A stretch of DNA of 6,719 nt from DATADD01 sp036258675. GTDB lineage: Bacteria; Actinomycetota; CADDZG01; WHSQ01. Shown one piece after another: positions 1 to 4,811 of the stretch. The stretch covers positions 1-6,719 of the forward strand of contig DATADD010000169.1 of assembly GCA_036258675.1 (NCBI GenBank). The letters are read 5' to 3'. Position 1 is the first letter of the stretch. Every line of letters begins with the position of its first letter. The position numbers and the translations under genes are program-made. The notes beneath the pieces were generated by a model. That model saw nothing but the letters and a program-made list of their open reading frames with translations. It did no database searches and was not told the DNA's origin.

Positions 1-2
1 CC

Positions 3-191
3 CTCGTGGAGCCCGCGCCGGTGGACCCCGCGCTCGCGACGCCGTCCGGCGACGTCCCCCAGCCGGCGGCTGTGTCCGAGAGGCCTCGCGGGCGATGGGG
101 CGACCGGGGCGGCAACAACGGCGCGCAGACGTCGACGAACGTCCTGCGCCGCGGCGGCGGGGGCGCGCAAGCCGGCGACGAGGGCGACTGA
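3..191 (+). CDS. C-terminal fragment of an unidentified protein, Pro/Gly-rich tail
   Basis: An open frame enters from the left edge and ends at TGA 189-191, giving 62 residues of the 3' end of a gene whose start lies outside the window. A GTG at 6 could be an internal start, but I see no ribosome binding site that can be judged so near the edge. The peptide is rich in Pro, Ala and Gly with an acidic end (AQAGDEGD), typical of a disordered tail, and contains no motif I recognise. Codon third positions are mostly G or C, as in the other genes here. A strong hairpin follows 23 bases after the stop, which supports a true gene end. It converges with the flavoprotein gene at 262. The protein family is unknown. 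Confidence 0.5.
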   Translation, partial: LVEPAPVDPALATPSGDVPQPAAVSERPRGRWGDRGGNNGAQTSTNVLRRGGGGAQAGDEGD

Positions 192-213
192 GGCCCGGCA
201 GAGCCGACGGGAC

Positions 214-249
214 GGAGCCCCGGGGAGGGCGTCACCCCTCCGGGGCTCC
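214..249. terminator. Hairpin between convergent genes, likely bidirectional terminator
   Basis: GGAGCCCCGG at 214-223 pairs perfectly with CCGGGGCTCC at 240-249. The stem continues with AGGG 226-229 against CCCT 236-239 after a 2-base bulge (224-225), leaving a 6-base loop. It lies between the stop of the left-edge gene (191) and the stop of the minus-strand flavoprotein gene (262), so it can serve both. There is no clear T-tract on either side, so termination may be of the U-less kind reported in high-GC bacteria. That last point is inference. Confidence 0.7.
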
Positions 250-261
250 AACCGTCGTGCG

Positions 262-2019
262 CTACTCGAGCAGCCGGCCGGCCACGCCCACGGCCGGCTC
301 CTCCTCGAGCGCGCGCCGCACCCCGGGGGGCGCCTCGGGCGTCGGGCGCGCCTCGACGGAGAGGCCCCCGGGCGTCGCCGCGATCGTGAAGTTCACCTCC
401 AGCGCCGGGTCCGTGGCGGGGTGGTCGGAGCGGTTGTGCGCCCCGCGCGTCTCGGCGCGCGCGATCGCCCCCCGCAGCGTCGCCTCCGCGGTCCCGAGCG
501 ACGCGCGCAGGTCGAGGACGTGGGCGAGGTCGTCGTAGCCCTCGGCGCTGGGGCGGACGTCGACGTGGTCGAGGACCGAGCGGATCTCCTCGACGCGCTC
601 CAGCCCGCGCTCGAGGCCGGCCGCATCGCGCACGACGCCGCAGTGCTCCCACATCGCGTCACGCAGGGCGCGCTGCAGCGGACGGGCGAACTCGCTGCCC
701 TCGCGCACGAGCGAGTCGAGTTCGTCGTCCGCCTCGGCGATGACGCGGCGGGGGTGAAGCGACGTGTCCCGCGCGCGCGCGAGACGCGCCGCGGCGGCGC
801 CCGCCCGCTTGCCGAACACGAGCACCTCCGCGAGGGAGTTGCCGCCCAGCCGGTTGGCTCCGTGCACGCCCGCGGTCACCTCCCCCGCCGCGAACAGGCC
901 GTCCACGTCGGTCGCGTGCGTCTCGGGCGCGACGACGATGCCGCCCATGGAGTAATGCGCGGTGGGAGCGACCTCCATGGGCTGCGCGCTGATGTCGAGC
1001 ATCTGGCTCTCGATGAACTGCCGGTACATGCGCGGCAGCTTCTCGAGGATCGTCGGCTTGCCGACATGCGTGATGTCCAGGAACACGCCGCCGTGCGGAC
1101 CTCCGCGCCCCTCGGCGATCTCGACGTAATTGGCTAGAGCGACCCGATCGCGCGTCGACAGCTCCATGCGCTCGGGGTCGTAGCGCTGCATGTACCGCTC
1201 GCCGAGCGAGTTGAACAGGCGCCCGCCCTCGCCCCGCACGGCCTCGGTCACAAGCGTGCCGGCCATCTCCTCGGGCGTGACCATCCCGGTGGGATGGAAC
1301 TGCACGAGCTCCATGTCGGCGAGCCTGCAGCCGGCGCGCAGGGCCAGGTGCATGCCGTCGCCGTTGTTCTCGTCGCGCCGCGACGAGCTCCTCCTCCACA
1401 GGCGGGTGTGCCCCCCCGCCGCGACCACGACCGCGTCGGCGAGGAACGCGGTGCGCTCGCCGGTGACGATGTCGAACGCGAACGCCCCGAAGCATCTGCC
1501 TTCCGCCACGAGCAGCGTGGAGACGTACTGATGGTCGAGGAGCGGGATGTCGAGCCGGCGCGTCCGGTCGAGAAGCGTCTCGGTGATGGCGCGCCCGGTG
1601 TAGTCGCCGGCGTAACAGGTACGCCGGTAGCGGTGCGCGCCGAAGAAGCGCTGGTCGAGCCGGCCGTCCTCGGTGCGCGCGAGGTCGCATCCCCACTCGG
1701 CGAGCTCCAGCACCGCCGCGGGCGCCTCCTCGACGAGGATCTCCACCGCGCGCGGGTCCGACAGCATGTAGCCCTCTCGCATCGTGTCGACGAGGTGCTG
1801 CCGCGGGCTGTCCTCGGGATCGCGCGTGCCGAGGACCGCGTTGACCCCGCCCGAGGCCAACACGGTGTGGGCGTCCTTGCTCGTGCGCTTGCCGATGACC
1901 GTAACCTCGACCCCGGCCTCGGCCGCGGCGAGCGCGGCCCGGAGCCCCGCTCCGCCCGAGCCGATCACCAGCACGTTGCTCATCCGGGTCCGCACCGGCG
2001 CGCCGGGGGCCACGGGCAT
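262..2019 (-). CDS. Orphan SdhA/FrdA-family flavoprotein (succinate dehydrogenase/fumarate reductase type)
   Basis: This 585-residue protein belongs to the succinate dehydrogenase/fumarate reductase/L-aspartate oxidase flavoprotein family and probably interconverts succinate and fumarate or a similar dicarboxylate, using FAD. Residues 18-36 hold the dinucleotide fold (GSGGAG). His51 in AHTVLASGG lies where SdhA/FrdA carry the histidine covalently linked to FAD, whereas L-aspartate oxidase lacks it. Active-site motifs are intact: FHPTG (His242), TEAVRGEGG (Glu259, Arg262), STRD (Arg290), AHYSMGG (His355) and GANRLGGNS (Arg390). A conserved C-terminal RGAHNRSDHP follows at 525-534. Length is normal for the family. 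I chose ATG 2019 because a purine-rich Shine-Dalgarno stretch precedes it; ATG 1983 (573 residues) is possible, has poorer upstream sequence, and starts just before the FAD fold. No iron-sulfur or membrane subunit gene is adjacent. L-aspartate oxidase is the main alternative. Confidence 0.85.
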   Translation of the reverse strand: MPVAPGAPVRTRMSNVLVIGSGGAGLRAALAAAEAGVEVTVIGKRTSKDAHTVLASGGVNAVLGTRDPEDSPRQHLVDTMREGYMLSDPRAVEILVEEAPAAVLELAEWGCDLARTEDGRLDQRFFGAHRYRRTCYAGDYTGRAITETLLDRTRRLDIPLLDHQYVSTLLVAEGRCFGAFAFDIVTGERTAFLADAVVVAAGGHTRLWRRSSSRRDENNGDGMHLALRAGCRLADMELVQFHPTGMVTPEEMAGTLVTEAVRGEGGRLFNSLGERYMQRYDPERMELSTRDRVALANYVEIAEGRGGPHGGVFLDITHVGKPTILEKLPRMYRQFIESQMLDISAQPMEVAPTAHYSMGGIVVAPETHATDVDGLFAAGEVTAGVHGANRLGGNSLAEVLVFGKRAGAAAARLARARDTSLHPRRVIAEADDELDSLVREGSEFARPLQRALRDAMWEHCGVVRDAAGLERGLERVEEIRSVLDHVDVRPSAEGYDDLAHVLDLRASLGTAEATLRGAIARAETRGAHNRSDHPATDPALEVNFTIAATPGGLSVEARPTPEAPPGVRRALEEEPAVGVAGRLLE

Positions 2020-2021
2020 CA

Positions 2022-2038
2022 CCCTCTCTCGTCCTCTC
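2022..2038 (-). promoter_or_regulatory. Purine-rich ribosome binding site of the flavoprotein gene
   Basis: Reading the minus strand, GAGAGGA (2038-2032) and then GAGAGAGGG (2030-2022) stand directly upstream of ATG 2019. The first is 12 bases and the second 2 bases from the start; the GAGAG part of the second is 6 bases away. This decides the start at 2019 over ATG 1983, whose upstream bases (GGACCCGG) are a weaker match, and over GTG 2091. Confidence 0.55.
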
Positions 2039-2040
2039 TT

Positions 2041-2057
2041 TTGTGCTTGGAGCACAA
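2041..2057. promoter_or_regulatory. 17-bp palindrome: candidate operator or leader hairpin
   Basis: TTGTGCT at 2041-2047 and AGCACAA at 2051-2057 form a perfect 7-3-7 inverted repeat, unusually A/T-containing for this DNA. It lies in the divergent intergenic region, 22 bases upstream of the flavoprotein start and 116 bases upstream of the methyltransferase start. As DNA it could bind a dimeric regulator of either gene. As minus-strand RNA it would fold into a hairpin with a CCA loop just before the Shine-Dalgarno region. The TTGTG/CACAA ends recall Rex operators, but the inner bases and the 17-bp length do not match the usual 18-bp Rex site. Which regulator uses it, if any, is unknown. Confidence 0.45.
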
Positions 2058-2110
2058 GAGCCAGCCCGTCGAGGCCGCAAAAGAGCCGCACCTCGGAGGC
2101 CTGATTCTCT

Positions 2111-2128
2111 CGTCAAGCCAATTATGCT
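2111..2128. promoter_or_regulatory. Possible promoter elements in the divergent intergenic region
   Basis: This is the most A/T-rich spot of the 154-base region between the divergent genes. On the minus strand CATAAT (2126-2121) matches five of six bases of a -10 box, and TTGACG (2116-2111) matches five of six of a -35 box; however, no good -10 follows the TTGACG and no good -35 precedes the CATAAT, so they do not make one promoter together. On the plus strand TATGCT (2123-2128) could be a weak -10 for the methyltransferase, about 45 bases before its start. Offered as a candidate only. Confidence 0.22.
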
Positions 2129-2160
2129 CCTTGCGCCGAACTACCGCTGGACGACGCACG

Positions 2161-2165
2161 AGGGG
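2161..2165 (+). promoter_or_regulatory. Ribosome binding site of the methyltransferase gene
   Basis: AGGGG lies 8 bases before GTG 2174, a standard spacing. It supports the GTG start over the internal ATG at 2210. Confidence 0.55.
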
Positions 2166-2173
2166 CTTCGAGA

Positions 2174-3028
2174 GTGCTGACGAGAGAGAACCTGCGCCAC
2201 CTCCGCACGATGCTCGCCCGCGGCCGCAACCCGGTCGCGGCCGTCTACGAGAGCATCGGAGACGACTTCTTCCTCGCCCTCGCTCCCGGGTGGCTCAACC
2301 TCGGCCTCTGGGACGGCCCCGGCGACGAGGCAGAGGCCGAGGAGGCGGTGCGCCGCCTCGTGCGCACGGTCGCCGAGCCGCTCCCGCGCGGGGGCGTGAT
2401 CGTGGACGTCGGCAACGGGCTCGGGGCGCAGGACCCCGTCGTCGCCGAGGTCGCGCGGCCCCGCCGGCTCGTCGCCGTGAACATCACGGAGTTCCAGCTC
2501 CGGGCGGGGCGCGGGCGCCTGGAGGAGGCGTCGGCCGACCCCGTGGTGGGCGACGCGACGCACCTGCCCCTGGGCGAGGGGCGCGCCGACGGGGTGATCA
2601 GCATCGAGGCCGCGTTCCATTTCGCCTCGCGCCGGCGCTTCTTCGACGAGGCGCGCAGGGTCCTGCGCCCGGGCGGCGTGCTGTCGTTCTCGGACGTGAC
2701 CGCGGAGCGCAAGGTGCCGAGGACACCCGGAGAGCTCGCCGCCGGGCTCACGAACCTGAGGGTCTGGGGGGTGCGCGCCACTGCTCTTGCCTCCAGAGAC
2801 GAGGTCGTCGCCCAGCTCTCGGGCGCGGGCTTCGTCGACGTCCGCGCCGAGGCGGTCGGCGAGCGCGTGTTCCCGCCCGCGATCGAGGTCATGCGCCGGC
2901 GGCTGCGCGCCGGGGGCGACGGATCGGCCCTGCGGCGCGCCGGCTCGGCCGCCGTTCTCGCCCAGTGGGACCTGCTCTACGAGCGCGGGATGATGGAGTA
3001 CATCCTGGTCCGCGCCACCGCGCCGTGA
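2174..3028 (+). CDS. Class I SAM-dependent methyltransferase, small-molecule type
   Basis: This 284-residue protein should transfer a methyl group from S-adenosylmethionine to a small molecule in the cytoplasm. Motif I is VIVDVGNGLG (75-84), with Asn where Cys or Ser is usual. The strand-2 end is VAVNIT (100-105), with Asn103 in place of the usual acidic residue, as I recall for the EryG-like natural-product methyltransferases. GDATHLP (126-132), DGVISIEAAFHF (139-150) and LRPGGVLSFSDV (164-175) complete the Rossmann-type fold. The N-terminal segment 25-47 (YESIGDDFF...LNLGLWD) resembles the lid and substrate region of that group. I cannot name the substrate; sugar, polyketide, amine and quinone targets all fit. 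GTG 2174 has a good ribosome binding site. It is divergent from the flavoprotein gene and convergent with the 91-residue gene, so it appears monocistronic. Confidence 0.85.
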   Translation: MLTRENLRHLRTMLARGRNPVAAVYESIGDDFFLALAPGWLNLGLWDGPGDEAEAEEAVRRLVRTVAEPLPRGGVIVDVGNGLGAQDPVVAEVARPRRLVAVNITEFQLRAGRGRLEEASADPVVGDATHLPLGEGRADGVISIEAAFHFASRRRFFDEARRVLRPGGVLSFSDVTAERKVPRTPGELAAGLTNLRVWGVRATALASRDEVVAQLSGAGFVDVRAEAVGERVFPPAIEVMRRRLRAGGDGSALRRAGSAAVLAQWDLLYERGMMEYILVRATAP

Positions 3029-3044
3029 CCCATCCCTTGGGTCA
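3026..3044. terminator. Palindrome containing both convergent stop codons
   Basis: TGACCCA 3026-3032 and TGGGTCA 3038-3044 form a perfect 7-bp stem with a TCCCT loop. The left arm starts with the TGA of the methyltransferase gene and the right arm ends with the complement of the TGA of the minus-strand 91-residue gene. The position fits a compact bidirectional terminator. The stem is short and lacks a T-tract, so its strength is uncertain. Confidence 0.45.
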
Positions 3045-3317
3045 GCCGACCGGGTGCGAGGTCCTGTAGCTCTCCTCGGGGGCGTGGAGGCGGCGCGCCT
3101 CCTGGATCGTGCCGAAGAGCACGTCGAGCCTCTCCTGGGCGTCGCGGAGATGCCCCATCGCGCGGTCGGCCGCCTGCATCGTCACGCGCGGCTCGGGCCC
3201 CGCGACGTCGCCGCTCGAAGGGCTCTCGATCAGCAGCTCCAGGTCACCGGCGGCCTCGCGGATAGACAGACGCGCCTCCAGCAGCGCGTCGGTCAGCTCG
3301 ACGGCGGGAAGTTGCAC
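3042..3317 (-). CDS. Small helical protein of unknown function (91 residues)
   Basis: I do not recognise this protein. It starts at GTG 3317 with a perfect AGGAGG seven bases upstream, and third codon positions are mostly G or C, so it is very likely translated. The sequence reads as two amphipathic helical stretches (about 8-32 and 46-77, the latter containing MGHLRDAQERLDVLFGTIQE) joined by a Pro/Gly/Ser linker, ending in a polar tail. There are no cysteines, no signal peptide and no membrane segment. It lies 105 bases downstream of the histidine kinase gene on the same strand, so co-transcription is plausible, and it could bind the kinase or the flavoprotein. That role is inference from position only. 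The gap before it (3318-3422) shows no strong terminator. Confidence 0.75.
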   Translation of the reverse strand: MQLPAVELTDALLEARLSIREAAGDLELLIESPSSGDVAGPEPRVTMQAADRAMGHLRDAQERLDVLFGTIQEARRLHAPEESYRTSHPVG

Positions 3318-3324
3318 CGATCAT

Positions 3325-3330
3325 CCTCCT
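3325..3330 (-). promoter_or_regulatory. Consensus Shine-Dalgarno of the 91-residue gene
   Basis: AGGAGG on the minus strand is a full anti-16S match with a 7-base spacer to GTG 3317. An ATG at 3324 directly abuts it and is in another frame, so GTG 3317 is the start. This is the best ribosome binding site in the window and implies independent, efficient translation. Confidence 0.75.
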
Positions 3331-3422
3331 GAATGCTCCGGGGCCCGCCCATCGGCGGCTACTCCCACCACGACGGTAGGGCAGCGACGGGGCGAAGGCA
3401 AGGATCGAGGTGGAGCGCGCGG

Positions 3423-4811
3423 TCAAGCTTCCACGAGGCCGGCGGGGAGCCGCACGGGAAGGCGGACAGTGAAGCGAGTCTCGCCCGGTCGCGACGTCAC
3501 GGAGATGTCTCCGCCGTGGCGGCGCACGATGCGGTGGGTGATCTCGAGGCCGAGGCCCATCCCCTGGCCCACGTCCTTGGTCGTGAAGAACGCGTCGAAG
3601 ATGCGCGACACGATCTCCTCGGGGATGCCGGGCCCGTCGTCCGTCACCTCGACGACGACGTCGTCTCGGTCGCGGCGCGCCCGTATCGAGATGCGCCCGT
3701 CGCCGCCGAGCGCGTCGGCGGCGTTGTCGAGCAGGTTCGTCCACACCTGGTTGAGTTCGCTACCGTAGGCCTCGATCTGGGGCAGTCCGGGGGCGTAGTC
3801 CTGCTCGACCTCGATCCCCGCCAGCTTGTGGCGAAGGATCGTGAGCGTCTCCCCGATGCTGTCGCGCAGTTCGACCAGCTGCACCGGCGTCTGGTCCATA
3901 TACGTGTAGGCCTTCATCGACTGAACCAGATCGGTGATGTGACCGAGGCTTTGCTCGACGTCGTCCAGCAGCCTCGTCGCTTCCAGGCTCGCCCCGACCC
4001 ACGCCAGCGTCGCGCCGAGAGCGTCCCCGGGGACGCGCCGGGCGACGCTCTCGAGCCAGGCGACGTCCGCGCCCGCGTCGGAGAAGAGGGCGCCCAGCTC
4101 CCACGGCGCGGGCGCGCCGGCGTCGCCGAGCCACTCGCTCAGCTCCTGCTCGCGCTCGTCGCGCTCCAGCGTCGTCAGCTCCTCGCGGCCGCCGCGCTCG
4201 AGCACCTCGCGCGCGATCTCCGCGAGTGTGGCCGCGTCGCAGCCGGCGGGCGGAGCGCCGGCGAGGTGCTGCAGGGCGCGCCGGAGGTCGGAGCTCGCCC
4301 GGCGCGCCGCCGCGGCGGGGTTGTTTATCTCGTGCGCTAGGCCGGCCGCGAGCTTGCCCAGGGACTCGAGCTTCTCCTGCTGCCTGATCAGGGCCTCGGT
4401 GTTGCGCGTCCCCGCCGTGACGCCCATGAGGAAGTGGTGGGTGATGGGAAAGCCGCGCCGCATCATCTCGTCGACCGCGGGGCGCGGGATGCGGAACACC
4501 TTCGACGGGCGGGCGACGCGGGCGGTGAGCTCGTACATCATGTCCGTCGCGCCCGGAGGTGCTCCCGCCCACGCGCCGGGCTTGCTCGAGCGCCCCGCCT
4601 CGATCTCTCGACCCCCGATCAGGCGCGCCACGATGATCTCGCCCTCGAGCAGGATCCACAGCGCGTCGTGCTCGTGGGGGCCCGGCTCGAACAGCGTCTC
4701 GCCGCCCTCGACCTCCACGATCGAGCCCGCCTCCGCGAGCCACTCCAGCTGGTCGCGGTCGAGGCGGTCGAACGCCTCCATCGCGCCGAGGGTGTCCGCG
4801 AGACCGCTCAC
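3423..4811 (-). CDS. Sensor histidine kinase with N-terminal Crp-like (cNMP-binding-fold) domain
   Basis: This 462-residue soluble kinase should autophosphorylate on His160 and pass phosphate to a receiver, most simply the one encoded just upstream. Residues 10-135 form a Crp-like beta-barrel (GGETLFEPG 36-44, ILLEGEI 53-59). Its phosphate cassette is degenerate: GAW (79-81) replaces Gly-Glu and ELTA (94-97) replaces the usual Arg-Ser/Thr-Ala, so cAMP or cGMP binding is doubtful. The H-box is GLAHEINNP (157-165). The N-box is NQVWTNLLDNAADAL (354-368), G1 is DDGPGIP (391-397), the F-box is IFDAFFTTK (404-412), and G2 is GQGMGLGL (415-422). About 140 residues separate the H-box from the KAYTYMDQ motif (300-307), longer than a simple dimerisation helix pair. 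There is no membrane segment. The GTG start at 4811 overlaps the upstream TGA by four bases (GTGA), suggesting translational coupling; no strong ribosome binding site is seen. Confidence 0.88.
   Translation of the reverse strand: MSGLADTLGAMEAFDRLDRDQLEWLAEAGSIVEVEGGETLFEPGPHEHDALWILLEGEIIVARLIGGREIEAGRSSKPGAWAGAPPGATDMMYELTARVARPSKVFRIPRPAVDEMMRRGFPITHHFLMGVTAGTRNTEALIRQQEKLESLGKLAAGLAHEINNPAAAARRASSDLRRALQHLAGAPPAGCDAATLAEIAREVLERGGREELTTLERDEREQELSEWLGDAGAPAPWELGALFSDAGADVAWLESVARRVPGDALGATLAWVGASLEATRLLDDVEQSLGHITDLVQSMKAYTYMDQTPVQLVELRDSIGETLTILRHKLAGIEVEQDYAPGLPQIEAYGSELNQVWTNLLDNAADALGGDGRISIRARRDRDDVVVEVTDDGPGIPEEIVSRIFDAFFTTKDVGQGMGLGLEITHRIVRRHGGDISVTSRPGETRFTVRLPVRLPAGLVEA

Noticed and set aside
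262..2019. Naming the flavoprotein nadB or sdhA
   Set aside because: The FAD-linking histidine argues against nadB, and the missing partner subunits prevent a safe sdhA or frdA assignment.
2041..2057. Calling the palindrome a Rex operator
   Set aside because: The ends resemble TTGTG/CACAA, but the site is 17 rather than 18 bp and its inner bases differ, so the assignment is not supported.
659..2116. A 485-codon minus-strand frame within the flavoprotein gene
   Set aside because: It is an Arg-rich shadow frame; the frame at 262-2019 carries all family motifs.
2174..3028. Naming the methyltransferase ubiE/menG
   Set aside because: The N-terminal segment and the Asn substitutions in the SAM motifs look like the EryG-like small-molecule group, and no quinone pathway genes are nearby.
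1294..3069. A 591-codon open frame on the plus strand across the flavoprotein and methyltransferase genes
   Set aside because: It is antisense to the flavoprotein and in another frame over the methyltransferase. Its product is a low-complexity Arg/Ala/Gly/Pro string with no domain, as expected from open shadow frames in very GC-rich DNA.
3333..4340. A 335-codon plus-strand frame opposite the kinase gene
   Set aside because: It has no recognisable domain and lies antisense to a gene with all histidine-kinase boxes.
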